Source of the DNA: Sporisorium sorghi
Taxonomy: Eukaryota; Basidiomycota; Ustilaginomycetes; Ustilaginales; Ustilaginaceae
Length of the DNA: 56,026 bases
Direction: 5' to 3'
Assembly (NCBI GenBank): GCA_023212695.1
Contig: JALCCG010000143.1
Location: 1-56,026, forward strand
Part shown: piece after piece, positions 9,640-18,447 of the stretch
Layout: each line of letters opens with the position of its first letter
Position numbering within the stretch: position 1 is the stretch's first letter
The notes under the pieces: generated by a model
What the model saw: only the letters and a program-made list of their open reading frames with translations
Databases searched by the model: none
What the model was told of the DNA's origin: nothing
Program-made: the position numbers and the translations under genes

Positions 9640-9815
9640 GTTATTTTTTTCGCCTGGAATGACCTCTTTATTGTAAGGATTCCCTATTTCAATAGCAATG
9701 TGATTGTGTAAAAAAGCGTTGTTATGCCTGTCTTTTCAAACGTTCGTGATCAAGGTATCATGAGGATATAGATTCGCAAGTCGTCTATGTGATAGCAGAA
9801 AGGTGAAGATGCCAC

Positions 9816-12110
9816 TTGTCGATCAAGACGAAATTATCGATGATCATGTCCATATCGGTATTATTTATTCTTCTGCTCAACATTACGCTGAACTATTACA
9901 CAACCCAGGAAAATTTGCAGCAGGATAGTGAAACCAAGATGGTAATGGCAGCTACTCAGATTGCCATAACGGTCCAGCAAACCGGGTTTAGTTCTGGATA
10001 TGTGGATGACATATTCGGCGATATGCTGAAGGTGGCCTCGGTCAATGCGGCCAGAGCATTGGATCCGGATATTAAAAATATAACTAATCGGCAGCTGGAA
10101 GAGCTCAGCAAGGAGATCGGCGTCACGCATATTTCATTGCTGGTCCGCACTCAAGATGATATCGTGGTTGCCCGTTCCTCTGCGGAAGAGGAAATCGGTC
10201 TTTCGACTAAGAAATGGGGCTATTGGTATACCGCGTTTCAGGAGCTGTTTCAGTATGGTAAAGTCGTATCGGTTACGGAGGGGCAGCACGCCAGACATTT
10301 CTGGTCGGGACCGTTTGAGTTCTCCACATCCAATCCGGAATTTATTGATAAATGGGGGTACTATTACGACGGCAAACGCAATTATATCATTGATCCCTAC
10401 ATACGGAATTCGAACATCAAGGATTTTGTGAAAATTACGAGTCCGGATACGGTCGTGGAAGAGACGCTGAAATCCAATCCGCGAATATTGGAAGTGACAG
10501 GCATCAACCCTGAAACGTTTGGCAATGAATATATGAGGGAGGATGGAACGGACGACGTACATTATAAGCTTCGCAATCGACCGATAACGTTCGGTACCTA
10601 TGATTACGGTAGCCTGGATCAGGATATGGAGGCCGTACAGCAGGCTGTTGCTACCCGTGATAATGTCGTATTTGTCAGCACTATTCATGGTAAAAAGGTA
10701 TTGAAAAGCTTTATCCCCATCGTATCTGAGGATAAACCGACAAGTATCATCAGTGTGGTCATGGATTATGAGGCCATCTCTTCTGTCATGAGGGAGCAGA
10801 TGATCAGTCTTGTGGCCATCTCGCTGGTTTTACTGGAAATCGTGATTTTTGGAAGTTATATTGTAGCGGGTTATTTTACAAAGCCGATTCAAGCCATATT
10901 GGGGACGGTCAACGACGTATCCGACGGTCACTTTGATAGAAGGCTTGAGGTAAGCAGTCGGGATGAATTGGGCCAGCTTGCGGGCCGAATCAATGCGATG
11001 ACCCGCAATTTGGGTAACTATACGAGCCAATTGAAGCAGATGGTTGACGAGAATCAGTCCGTTAAGGAATATTTGGAATCCGTCATTAATCAAACGGCGG
11101 ATGCGATTCATACCACCGATACCTATGAACGAGTGATTAGCGTGAATAAAGCGTTTGAACAATTATATGGTTGGAAGGCGCATGAGGTGGTCGGGCGGAA
11201 GCTTGCGTTAGTGCCTCCGACCAAAGAGGAAGAAGAAAAGGAACGCATCCGGCGGCTGCGGGCCGGGGAACGGCTTTCCCCGGTTGAGACCGTTCGTCTG
11301 CGTAAGGATGGCAGTACGATTGAGGTCAGCATCAGCACCTCGCTGGTGCGGGATGAGAATGGTGAGGTTACCTCGATGATTAGTGTGTCCCGGGATGTAA
11401 CAGAACGCAATCGGATTGAGGAGCTGCTGCGGCGTTCGGAGAAGTTGAATACGGTTGGACAGCTGGCGGCAGGGGTTGCACATGAAATACGGAACCCTCT
11501 GACGACCCTTCGCGGATTTCTGCAGCTCCAGCAGCAGACCCATAAAACCAATCCGGAACATATTGATCTGATGCTGTCGGAGCTGGATCGAATCAACCTG
11601 ATTGTCAGTGAATTCCTGATATTAGCCAAGCCGCAGGCAATTCATTTTCAGGAGAGAGACGTTAGAATTATCATGGGCGATGTCATATCTTTTCTCGATA
11701 GCCAGGCCCATCTGTACGGGATCGAGTTCAAATTGACATTTGCTGTAGAACCGACCTTTGTCCACTGTGAGGAGAACCAGCTTAAGCAGGTATTTATCAA
11801 TTTGCTCAAGAATGCGATTGAAGCGATGCCGGAAGGCGGCAATGTCTGGATCGATCTTAAACGACCTAACGCAGAGCTCGTGCAGATCGACATTCGGGAT
11901 GAGGGTCAAGGCATCCCGGAAGAACTTATGCCACATCTGGGTGAACCGTTTATTACCAATAAGGAGACCGGTACCGGGCTTGGGTTGATGGTCAGCCAGC
12001 GTATCATTCAGGGTCATCGTGGCACGATGGAGATTGAGAGTGAAGTGGGCATAGGCACAAAGGTGAGTATTGTCCTGCCTGCAGTGCAGCGGACTGCAAT
12101 TGAGGGCTGA
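9816..12110 (+). CDS. Membrane sensor histidine kinase (dCache/HAMP/PAS, sporulation-kinase type)
   Basis: A 764-residue kinase. A first membrane segment (about 9-27) and a second (about 329-353) enclose a large extracellular sensor of about 300 residues. They are followed by HAMP (about 354-408), a PAS domain (about 413-535), HisKA with the H box AHEIRNPLTTLRGF (His556), and HATPase with the N box NLLKNAIEAM (N666) and G boxes DEGQGIPEE and TGTGLGL. The H-box style is that of KinA-E sporulation kinases. The start is TTG after AAAGGTG. No response regulator is next to it, so it is an orphan; spo0F at 45316 is a plausible target but this is inference. rluF follows 33 bp downstream. Confidence 0.9.
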   Translation: MSIKTKLSMIMSISVLFILLLNITLNYYTTQENLQQDSETKMVMAATQIAITVQQTGFSSGYVDDIFGDMLKVASVNAARALDPDIKNITNRQLEELSKEIGVTHISLLVRTQDDIVVARSSAEEEIGLSTKKWGYWYTAFQELFQYGKVVSVTEGQHARHFWSGPFEFSTSNPEFIDKWGYYYDGKRNYIIDPYIRNSNIKDFVKITSPDTVVEETLKSNPRILEVTGINPETFGNEYMREDGTDDVHYKLRNRPITFGTYDYGSLDQDMEAVQQAVATRDNVVFVSTIHGKKVLKSFIPIVSEDKPTSIISVVMDYEAISSVMREQMISLVAISLVLLEIVIFGSYIVAGYFTKPIQAILGTVNDVSDGHFDRRLEVSSRDELGQLAGRINAMTRNLGNYTSQLKQMVDENQSVKEYLESVINQTADAIHTTDTYERVISVNKAFEQLYGWKAHEVVGRKLALVPPTKEEEEKERIRRLRAGERLSPVETVRLRKDGSTIEVSISTSLVRDENGEVTSMISVSRDVTERNRIEELLRRSEKLNTVGQLAAGVAHEIRNPLTTLRGFLQLQQQTHKTNPEHIDLMLSELDRINLIVSEFLILAKPQAIHFQERDVRIIMGDVISFLDSQAHLYGIEFKLTFAVEPTFVHCEENQLKQVFINLLKNAIEAMPEGGNVWIDLKRPNAELVQIDIRDEGQGIPEELMPHLGEPFITNKETGTGLGLMVSQRIIQGHRGTMEIESEVGIGTKVSIVLPAVQRTAIEG

Positions 12111-12143
12111 GCGGAAAGCAGTTACAGATAAGGGGATGGCATC

Positions 12144-12845
12144 TTGAGAATTAATAAATTTATCAGTGAAACAGGATATTGCTCGCGTCGTGAAGCGGAT
12201 AAGCTGGTGGAGAGCGGGAAGGTAACCATTAATGGTGTGGTTGCTGTCTTGGGAAGCCAGGCTGAGGAAGGCGATGATGTCCGTATCCAGGGGCGGCCGC
12301 TTCAAGATAAGAAGAAGCATGTATATATTGCACTTTATAAGCCGGTAGGGATAACGAGTACAACCGAACTGCATATCAAGGGCAATATTGTGGATTTTGT
12401 GGGGCATAAAGAACGGATTTTTCCGATTGGACGCTTGGACAAGGACTCCGAGGGATTGATTCTGTTAACGAACGATGGGGATATCGTCAATAAAATCCTT
12501 CGCTCCGAAGGGAAACATGAGAAAGAATATATTGTCACGGTAGACCGCCCTCTTACAGATACATTCTTGAGAGGGATGTCCAGCGGTGTAAAAATTTTAG
12601 GTGAGATGACACTTCCTTGCGAGGTCACGAGAATGTCCGAGCGTGTATTCCGAATTATTCTGACAGAGGGGAAAAATCGCCAAATCCGCAGAATGTGCAG
12701 CGCCTTTGGTTATGAGGTTCGAAAGCTGCAGCGAATCCGGATTATGAATATCCGTCTTGGAAGCCAGCGCGTCGGCTCGTGGCGCGATCTCAACGAGAAG
12801 GAGAGGGAGGAGCTCGGCCGGCTGTTGAACTACAAGCTGGAGTAG
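12144..12845 (+). CDS. rluF: 23S rRNA pseudouridine synthase, RluF type
   Basis: A 233-residue protein that isomerises a uridine in rRNA to pseudouridine. An N-terminal S4 RNA-binding domain (residues 1-55) precedes the catalytic domain, whose motif GRLDKDSEGL contains the catalytic aspartate. KNRQIRRMC near 172-180 is the second family motif. The IFPIGRLDKDSEG and HEKEYIVTVDRPL wording is closest to RluF (U2604 of 23S rRNA in E. coli) rather than RsuA or RluB. The start is TTG after AAGGGGATG. It may be cotranscribed with the kinase upstream. Confidence 0.9.
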   Translation: MRINKFISETGYCSRREADKLVESGKVTINGVVAVLGSQAEEGDDVRIQGRPLQDKKKHVYIALYKPVGITSTTELHIKGNIVDFVGHKERIFPIGRLDKDSEGLILLTNDGDIVNKILRSEGKHEKEYIVTVDRPLTDTFLRGMSSGVKILGEMTLPCEVTRMSERVFRIILTEGKNRQIRRMCSAFGYEVRKLQRIRIMNIRLGSQRVGSWRDLNEKEREELGRLLNYKLE

Positions 12846-12885
12846 TGTGACGGAAGCCGTTTGGCGGAATGCCGCATCTAAACAG

Positions 12886-12925
12886 AACAACCGATGCCCT
12901 GGTGACCAGGTGCATCGGTTGTTTA
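12886..12925. terminator. Terminator between convergent rluF and motB
   Basis: AACAACCGATGC pairs with GCATCGGTTGTT around an inner CCTGG/CCAGG. It can serve both strands. Confidence 0.8.
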
Positions 12926-12948
12926 TTGTGTGTTATAGTCTGTAGTGA

Positions 12949-13770
12949 CTAATTTCCGTCGGTTACATCTTCAACGTTGGTAAAGGTTGCACTATCCTGG
13001 TATTTACGTATAATGGATACCTCAACCCTGCGGTTCTTGGCTCGTCCGGCTTCGGTTTTGTTATCGGCGATCGGATGGTATTCGCCGTAGCCAATCGGCA
13101 TGAACCGTTTCGGATCAAGCGCAGAGTTGGTCAGCAGTATTTTCATAAACTGCAAAGCTCGATCCGAGCTCAGATCCCAGTTGGAAGGATACCTGCTGTT
13201 GGCGATCGGGACATTATCCGTATGGCCGGATACGATGATTTCATAATCCGGGAACTTGTGCAGCATTTGTGAGATGGCTTTGGCCAGCTTACGGGCCTCA
13301 GGCTTCACAACGGCTTCGCCGGAAGGGAACAAGGCGTTGTCCCGTATCGTAATGACGAGCTGGGAGTGATTCAGCTTCGTGCTGAGCTCCGAAGTTAAAC
13401 CGTTATTTTTAATATAGTTATCAAGCTGCTTCTTCAGTTTCTCCAGGTCCTCTTGTTCTTGGCGCATTAACTCTGCCCGTCTTTGGTCAGGGGTTGTAGC
13501 GGGAACGTTAGGGGACGATGCCTTATGATCATTAACGTTCGGCGGATCTTCGCTGGGCAGCGTTTTGCTGTAATCCAGCACGCCGGTACCCCCGGTGAGA
13601 GCAACGCTGAAGGCTTCGCTCATCTCTTGAAATTTGCGTGCATCGGTCGCGCTCATGGCGTAAAGCACCAGGAACAAGGCCAGAAGCAATGTCAAAAGGT
13701 CTGCATAAGGAAGGAGCCAGGATTCATCGGCATGCTCCTCATGCGGCTCGTGCCTAGTCTTTTTGCTCAC
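12949..13770 (-). CDS. motB: Flagellar motor stator protein MotB
   Basis: A 273-residue stator subunit. The single N-terminal membrane helix contains the proton-binding aspartate in WLLPYADLLTLLLALF. The C-terminal OmpA-like peptidoglycan-binding domain (about 140-260) carries SGHTDNVPI and SNWDLSSDRA. A Gln/Glu/Lys-rich linker joins the two. The GTG start (13770) follows GAGGGAGG and overlaps the end of motA by 17 bp. The pair stands alone here without other flagellar genes, as motAB often does in Bacillales. Confidence 0.94.
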   Translation of the reverse strand: MSKKTRHEPHEEHADESWLLPYADLLTLLLALFLVLYAMSATDARKFQEMSEAFSVALTGGTGVLDYSKTLPSEDPPNVNDHKASSPNVPATTPDQRRAELMRQEQEDLEKLKKQLDNYIKNNGLTSELSTKLNHSQLVITIRDNALFPSGEAVVKPEARKLAKAISQMLHKFPDYEIIVSGHTDNVPIANSRYPSNWDLSSDRALQFMKILLTNSALDPKRFMPIGYGEYHPIADNKTEAGRAKNRRVEVSIIRKYQDSATFTNVEDVTDGN

Positions 13771-14554
13771 TAGCACCAGCCTCCCTCTCACTGAGCTCAG
13801 CCCGTTCGGACGGTGTCAGGAACACGGAGAGCTTCTGATTAATTGCGATGGTGGACACACCGGATTGAATGGACAGCAGGCCTTCTACCATCATTAAGCG
13901 GATTTCAACTTCGCGTTTGGATAGACGCTTCAGCTTGTTCGCAATGGGATGACAGATGACATAACCGGTGAAGATACCAAGCAGGGTAGCAATAAATGCA
14001 GCTCCAATCGCATGGGCAAGCTCGCCCATATCTTCCATATGGGAAAGTGCAGCGATCAGGCCGATAACGGCTCCAAGTACCCCAAGGGATGGTGCATACA
14101 TACCCGCCTGGGAGAAGATCAAGGCGCCAGAGCGATGGCGTTCCTCGGTGGCATTAATATCTTCCATTAATACATCGCGTACGAATTCCTGATCATTTCC
14201 ATCGATGATCATGCGCATACCGTTACGCAGGAAGGTGTCATCAATCTCATCGACCTTGGTCTCCAGCGCGAGCAGTCCTTCACGGCGTGTGATCGAAGCC
14301 CATTCCATAAACAGCTTGATCATGTCCGTTTTGTCCATCAGATTCTGTTTGAGAAAGGTCATCTTGACCAGCTTTGGAATCTTTTTCAGCTCGACTAGTG
14401 GAAACCCGATGAATAAGGTTGCTGCCGTGCCGCCAAGAATGATTAGATAGGCTGCCGGATTATACAGAGCGAGAAGGGAGGCGCCTTTCAGAAGCATGCC
14501 CACCACTACCGCGACGATACCGATGATTAAGCCTATAATTGTTGAAATTTCCAT
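13754..14554 (-). CDS. motA: Flagellar motor stator protein MotA
   Basis: A 266-residue membrane protein with four predicted helices: two at the N-terminus (about 3-50) and two at about 145-200. The cytoplasmic loop between them carries the charged residues that contact FliG. With MotB it forms the ion channel that drives flagellar rotation. The start at ATG 14554 (MEISTIIGLIIG) follows GAGGTG; a longer reading to 14593 lacks a good ribosome site. motB overlaps its 3' end, so the two are translated together. Confidence 0.94.
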   Translation of the reverse strand: MEISTIIGLIIGIVAVVVGMLLKGASLLALYNPAAYLIILGGTAATLFIGFPLVELKKIPKLVKMTFLKQNLMDKTDMIKLFMEWASITRREGLLALETKVDEIDDTFLRNGMRMIIDGNDQEFVRDVLMEDINATEERHRSGALIFSQAGMYAPSLGVLGAVIGLIAALSHMEDMGELAHAIGAAFIATLLGIFTGYVICHPIANKLKRLSKREVEIRLMMVEGLLSIQSGVSTIAINQKLSVFLTPSERAELSEREAGASEQKD

Positions 14555-14745
14555 ACCACACCTCATCCGTGAGAAATAAAATAACGAATCCATTCGTCAG
14601 AGCGGCTCTCATGGAGAACCGGGCGCCTTTTGTGGGGCGTTATCCTATTTATCGTCAGGTCGGGCTTTTTTTTTTAGTTGTAATTTCCGGTATAATGGAA
14701 GGAAGGGAAACGAGGCTAAGTACGGCAAGGAAAGGAGTGATCGAG

Positions 14746-15039
14746 ATGGGCGTTAAGCACGGAAGAGATTACGGCGAAATTCTGGCAGAATTAACGGAAG
14801 CGGTTGGGAGAATTTCCGACAGCTATGTCTTCTTTGAAATGGAAGCTGAGGAATGGAACAATCTGGGCGAGGCCGAGAAAACGGAGGTTCATGAGGCGCT
14901 GGCAGAGGATTTGTTCTACGCTTTGGGTACCGAGCCGGTTATTAGCGTGGGCAGCGGCGTTGTCATGCATGACCAGACCAACCATCGAATACATATTTTG
15001 ATTGGTGAAGAAGAACTGGCCTTTGTGGCTCTTGTATAA
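14746..15039 (+). CDS. Hypothetical protein, 97 aa
   Basis: I do not recognise a family. The ATG at 14746 follows AAAGGAGTGA. The protein is acidic and soluble, with a helical N-terminal half (EILAELTEAV, EEWNNLGEAEKTEVHEAL) and a beta-rich C-terminal half (PVISVGSGVVMHD, RIHILIGEEELAFVALV). It lies divergently from motAB and upstream of phhB, with a 109-bp gap. No signal peptide or membrane segment is visible. Confidence 0.7.
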   Translation: MGVKHGRDYGEILAELTEAVGRISDSYVFFEMEAEEWNNLGEAEKTEVHEALAEDLFYALGTEPVISVGSGVVMHDQTNHRIHILIGEEELAFVALV

Positions 15040-15148
15040 TCACGTCAGTTATGAACAGATACAGGGCAGAATAGAATAGATGACAGAATGCCAATACAAT
15101 GTGTCAGTCGGCTTTACGATAGGTTTTTTTCGGGGAGGAAGATAAAAG

Positions 15149-15460
15149 ATGCTTTATACGCAGCAAGAAGTAGAAGCTCATCTGGAAAAGCTTGAGGGTT
15201 GGGAGTTTGAGCAAGGGAGATGGATTGTACGAAAGTATACCTTTTCCTCCTTCATGAAGGGAATCGCTTTTGTTGATGAAGTGGCAGCTATTTCGGAAGC
15301 TTTCGGACATCACCCCTACATCACCATAGATTATAAAGTTGTTACGCTGCGTCTTACTTCATGGGATGACGGCGGCATTACGGCTGTGGATATTAAGGAA
15401 GCGCAGCAATTTAACGAGGCCTACGAGAAGAGTCGTTCCAAGGACAGCAAGGCGGAGTAA
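15149..15460 (+). CDS. phhB: Pterin-4a-carbinolamine dehydratase family protein
   Basis: A 103-residue protein of the PCD/DCoH family, which dehydrates 4a-hydroxytetrahydropterin after aromatic amino-acid hydroxylation. The signature is visible as GHHPYITIDY with the paired histidines at 54-55, and the downstream tryptophan in LTSWDDGG. Length is normal. The ATG follows GGGGAGG. No pterin-dependent hydroxylase is nearby, so its role here is open; such lone copies often act in pterin recycling or molybdopterin-linked roles. Confidence 0.9.
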   Translation: MLYTQQEVEAHLEKLEGWEFEQGRWIVRKYTFSSFMKGIAFVDEVAAISEAFGHHPYITIDYKVVTLRLTSWDDGGITAVDIKEAQQFNEAYEKSRSKDSKAE

Positions 15461-15514
15461 TAGAAGCGGGAGACAATTAGGATGTTAGAATCGCCATAGG
15501 CCCCAAATAATGTA

Positions 15515-15560
15515 AAAACACGCTTGCACCGGTAGGTTCTCCGGATATCAAGCGTGTTTT
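15515..15560. terminator. Bidirectional terminator between phhB and the cytochrome gene
   Basis: AAAACACGCTTG (15515-15526) and CAAGCGTGTTTT (15549-15560) form a 12-bp stem usable on both strands. Confidence 0.85.
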
Positions 15561-15575
15561 GCGTGTAAGCTGATT

Positions 15576-15938
15576 TTATTTTTTCTCAGCAAGGTACAGC
15601 GCGATGTTTGCGATTTCTTCAGGCTTCAGCTGATCTTTAAAGGAAGGCATTCCTTTACGACCTTTGGTTACAACGTTGAAGATGGCATCCGCATCCATAT
15701 GTCCGCCTACCTGATTCAGAGCTGGTCCAGCGCCGCCTTGAAGCTGGTCACCGTGACAGCTAATGCAGCTTGCTTTCAGTGTTGCTTCTGCTGCGGCAGC
15801 ATCGAGAGTCACTTCCGGCATGGTCGGCTTCTCTTCCTGGGCTACCTGTTCCTTACCCGGGAGCGTAAACATCAGCGCGATAGCCAACGCACATGCGACG
15901 AAGAACAATCCGCTCATGATCCATTTTTGCATCGTCAT
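15576..15938 (-). CDS. Membrane-anchored c-type cytochrome
   Basis: A 120-residue small cytochrome c (c550/c551 type) that carries electrons on the outer face of the membrane. An uncleaved N-terminal helix (about 6-26) anchors it; a Glu/Pro/Ala-rich linker leads to the haem domain. The haem motif CISCH is at 58-62 and the distal methionine is probably M97 in KGMPSF. The ATG at 15938 follows AGAAGGGA; an ATG two codons later is also possible. No oxidase or maturation gene is adjacent. Confidence 0.9.
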   Translation of the reverse strand: MTMQKWIMSGLFFVACALAIALMFTLPGKEQVAQEEKPTMPEVTLDAAAAEATLKASCISCHGDQLQGGAGPALNQVGGHMDADAIFNVVTKGRKGMPSFKDQLKPEEIANIALYLAEKK

Positions 15939-16092
15939 TTCGTCCCTTCTATGTATACTGCACTTTTGCACTTGTCTCCATTATAAACCAACATCCCTAG
16001 ACAGCATAGCCAGTTGTGACAAAAAAAGCAACGATCCGAAGAGGCTTCATAAAAAATACACAAATTTGTGCTTTTTCATATAGACAAGATTA

Positions 16093-16593
16093 CTATTCCT
16101 CATTTGCTGGAGGCTCATACACCATACAGTGGAAAATGCCTTTTCCCTGCGGAGTAAGCCGCTCATACGTATCGGTGATGCGAAATCCCGCCCCTTCATA
16201 AGCACGGATCGCACGCTCATTCCAGGTCATTACTTCCAGATCAATCTCATCCGTAGGCCTCCTGCGCCTGGCCTCCTGCGTTATGGTCTGCATAAACCGT
16301 TTACCCATTCCACGCCCGCACCAATCAGGCCGCATGCCAAGCCCGATCCGTGTCACTTCGTGCATGGGAAACAGCTGGGCAAACCCCCACAGAGAATCCT
16401 GGTCATCCAGAATCGAGATATATTGCTGCTGGCGTATGATCGGATCGCCAAATTCCACCTCGAGCCTTTTCATCTGCTCCCAAGGAAGGAAGCCATAGAT
16501 ATCGTAAGGAGGGGGATAGGACCAGGTGCATATTTCTTCAGCGTGTTCCTCACGCATGATGACGGCGCGAAATGAAATAGGGGTAACATCCAT
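16093..16593 (-). CDS. GNAT family N-acetyltransferase
   Basis: A 166-residue GCN5-related acetyltransferase. The acetyl-CoA pyrophosphate loop is visible as RPDWCGRGMGKRFM near 88-101, and the C-terminal part (WNERAIRAYEGAGF) is the usual fourth motif. The N-terminal half has the HAEEICTWSYPPPYDIYGF pattern shared by many Bacillales GNATs of unknown substrate. The ATG follows GGAGGAAA. The substrate cannot be told from sequence or context. Confidence 0.88.
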   Translation of the reverse strand: MDVTPISFRAVIMREEHAEEICTWSYPPPYDIYGFLPWEQMKRLEVEFGDPIIRQQQYISILDDQDSLWGFAQLFPMHEVTRIGLGMRPDWCGRGMGKRFMQTITQEARRRRPTDEIDLEVMTWNERAIRAYEGAGFRITDTYERLTPQGKGIFHCMVYEPPANEE

Positions 16594-16655
16594 TGGTAGT
16601 TTCCTCCATTCGTATATTATCCATGTACCCTTTATATAAGGGAGCGAGCTGCATG

Positions 16656-16696
16656 AAAAAGCCCGTCAAAGAGAGGCGAGCTCTCCTTTAACGGGC
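16656..16696 (-). terminator. Terminator of the first NlpC/P60 gene
   Basis: On the - strand GCCCGTTAAAGGAGAG pairs with CTCTCTTTGACGGGC and runs into TTTTT. Confidence 0.88.
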
Positions 16697-16732
16697 AGTA
16701 GGTCTGTGCACTGGATCGTCAGCCTCTATCAT

Positions 16733-17209
16733 CTAGGATGATGTATCGGCCGATTGTTCATACTTATCATCACTCATGATGCGTTTGGCACCGACGTAAC
16801 GCTGATCATAGTAATCCTCAGCAAGTCGGTTGATGACGACACCGCGATTCGACGAGGCATGGGCGAACTTGCCATCGCCTACATAAATGCCAACATGGGA
16901 TATACCGCTCCCCGTTGTGTTGAAGAACACCAAATCGCCAGCCCGCAGATCTTTGCGGGTTATGCTTGTCCCCATATCGAATTGAGAGCCGGATTGATGC
17001 GGGAGCTTCAGGCCGAGTTTGGCATACACATACATGGTAAAACCGGAGCAGTCAAATCCGCTCGTGGTTGTACCTCCATAACTATATCTTGTACCCAATA
17101 CCTTATCAATTTCCTGGTCCAGCGCACTATCGGCAAACACGCTGCCAATGCCCGAAGTGAACAGTAACGTAATACTCAGGGCTGCCGCTGATAACGTCTT
17201 CTTCAGCAT
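16733..17209 (-). CDS. Secreted NlpC/P60 peptidoglycan endopeptidase (copy 1)
   Basis: A 158-residue secreted cell-wall hydrolase. A signal peptide (about residues 1-26, ending SVFA) precedes a single NlpC/P60 domain that cuts the D-Glu-diaminopimelate bond in stem peptides. The catalytic cysteine is C54 in FDCSGF, and the catalytic histidine is in ISHVGIYVG near 105. There is no separate wall-binding domain. The ATG follows AAGGAG, which lies only a few bases beyond a c-di-AMP riboswitch. A paralog with the same layout lies upstream at 17751-18224. Confidence 0.93.
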   Translation of the reverse strand: MLKKTLSAAALSITLLFTSGIGSVFADSALDQEIDKVLGTRYSYGGTTTSGFDCSGFTMYVYAKLGLKLPHQSGSQFDMGTSITRKDLRAGDLVFFNTTGSGISHVGIYVGDGKFAHASSNRGVVINRLAEDYYDQRYVGAKRIMSDDKYEQSADTSS

Positions 17210-17223
17210 GAAGAGCTCCTTCC

Positions 17224-17343
17224 GCTGCCTGCGAGGTTAGCTTGAGGGTTCGGTTGAAGGTCCCCTATGATCCCTTGACAGCAAGATCAATTCACCCGTA
17301 AATGGTTCCCCCGCTTCCCATATCCATGGGAATTCGGCAATCG
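17224..17343 (-). ncRNA. c-di-AMP riboswitch (ydaO/yuaA type), copy 1
   Basis: On the - strand the conserved blocks CGGGGGAACC, GGGTGAATT, CAACCGAACCC and AGCTAACCTCG appear in the right order and spacing for the ydaO-yuaA family. Members turn genes off when c-di-AMP is high and often control wall hydrolases, as here. The ribosome binding site of the hydrolase starts within a few bases of the aptamer's 3' end, so no separate downstream terminator fits. Confidence 0.92.
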
Positions 17344-17371
17344 TAATCTATGTATTAAAGCACTTACATTA

Positions 17372-17388
17372 ATGACAAAGTTGTTACT
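17372..17388. promoter_or_regulatory. 17-mer shared upstream of both riboswitches (copy 1)
   Basis: ATGACAAAGTTGTTACT is identical at 17372-17388 and 18448-18464. Both lie upstream of the riboswitch-hydrolase units, and the - strand reading includes TTGTCA, a possible -35 box. The rest of 17389-17672 is AT-rich with no gene I can support. Confidence 0.5.
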
Positions 17389-17672
17389 GTACCCATTCTA
17401 TCAGACAGCAAACAAGCTTGGCAATTATTTCTTGATGACTTTCGCTATTTTTCAATAGCATCAGCTGTCGAAGTGTCAGGTATAATCGATTATTTTCCAA
17501 TATGCGTTTAATGAAGGCCGGGAAGGGTATATAAAAGGTAAGGATCTTTATGAAGGACTGCCAAAAATGCTGATGAAGTTGTTTCTGGATTAATAAAATT
17601 TATATTTTTTTTGAAAAGCGGGAACTTTTTCGTTGTCCCAAACGTTATAGAGGTATACACAGTGAACAAAAG

Positions 17673-17719
17673 AAAAAAGCCGCTGGGTGAGATCGGCACA
17701 ATCTCAAAACTCCAGGGCT
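17673..17719 (-). terminator. Terminator of the second NlpC/P60 gene
   Basis: On the - strand AGCC and TGG pair with CCA and GGCT around an inner TGAGAT/ATCTCA stem, followed by TTTTTT. The stem is imperfect. Confidence 0.65.
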
Positions 17720-17750
17720 CTCTTATAAGGATAAATCAATAAAGTTCCAA

Positions 17751-18224
17751 TTAGTTGTAGTTTACAGCTACAGATTTGTACGTGCTTTGACTCATCACTC
17801 GCTTAGCGCCCACATAGCGCTGTGCGTAATAGCTTTGGCTTAGCGGACTGACAATGACACCGCGAGAAGATGAGGAATGAGCGAACTTTCCACCCCCAAC
17901 ATAAATACCCACATGAGATACACCTTTACCGGATGTGTTAAAGAACACGAGATCGCCAGCTTTCAAATTGCTCTTGGATACTGCCGTACCTACCTTGTAT
18001 TGAGCGGTAGATGTTCGTGGCAGGCTGAGACCAAGCTTCTTGTAAACATAGGTGGTGAAGCCGGAGCAGTCAAAACCATTTGTTGTGGTTCCACCTGTTT
18101 TATAAGATACACCAATGGCTGGTTTGATTGCGGTATTTAATTTGGAATCGGCGAAAGCGCTTCCGGTCCCTAATGTGAGCGCGAGGGCTAGGCCGAGAGA
18201 AACGGCCGTTAACTTCTTTTTCAA
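17751..18224 (-). CDS. Secreted NlpC/P60 peptidoglycan endopeptidase (copy 2)
   Basis: A 157-residue paralog of the gene at 16733-17209, with a signal peptide (ending SAFA near 25), the catalytic cysteine C53 in FDCSGF and the histidine in VSHVGIYVG. The two share the same core (GGTTTxGFDCSGF, LKAGDLVFFNT, QRYVGAKR.MS), so they come from a tandem duplication that has since diverged. The start is TTG, nine bases after AAGGAG. Its transcript also begins with a c-di-AMP riboswitch. Confidence 0.93.
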   Translation of the reverse strand: MKKKLTAVSLGLALALTLGTGSAFADSKLNTAIKPAIGVSYKTGGTTTNGFDCSGFTTYVYKKLGLSLPRTSTAQYKVGTAVSKSNLKAGDLVFFNTSGKGVSHVGIYVGGGKFAHSSSSRGVIVSPLSQSYYAQRYVGAKRVMSQSTYKSVAVNYN

Positions 18225-18237
18225 AACGAAATGCTCC

Positions 18238-18359
18238 TTCCAATGCCTGCGAGGTTAGCTTAAGGGTTCGGTTGAAGGTCCCCTATGATCCCTCTCTTGC
18301 GAGATCAATTCACCCAAAACGGATCCCCCGCTTCCCAATCGATATGGGAATTCGGCTCC
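18238..18359 (-). ncRNA. c-di-AMP riboswitch (ydaO/yuaA type), copy 2
   Basis: The same conserved blocks as in copy 1 are present on the - strand (GCGGGGGATCC, GGGTGAATT, CAACCGAACCC, AGCTAACCTCG). The blocks closest to the gene are nearly identical between the two copies, while the peripheral stems differ. It ends within about 15 nt of the TTG start. Confidence 0.92.
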
Positions 18360-18447
18360 TTAAAATGTTGATGAACCCATTCATTGACGTCTGACGTTCC
18401 AACATGATTAACGAAATAACATAGTTCCAGCAAAAGTTACAGTAAAG

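Noticed and set aside
17372..17390. WalR direct-repeat box upstream of the riboswitch units
   Set aside because: TGTAA-like words are present but not at the five-base spacing required in both copies.
17508..17699. 63-codon - strand frame between the two NlpC/P60 units
   Set aside because: No ribosome binding site, AT-rich low-complexity product, and it overlaps the likely terminator of the downstream unit.
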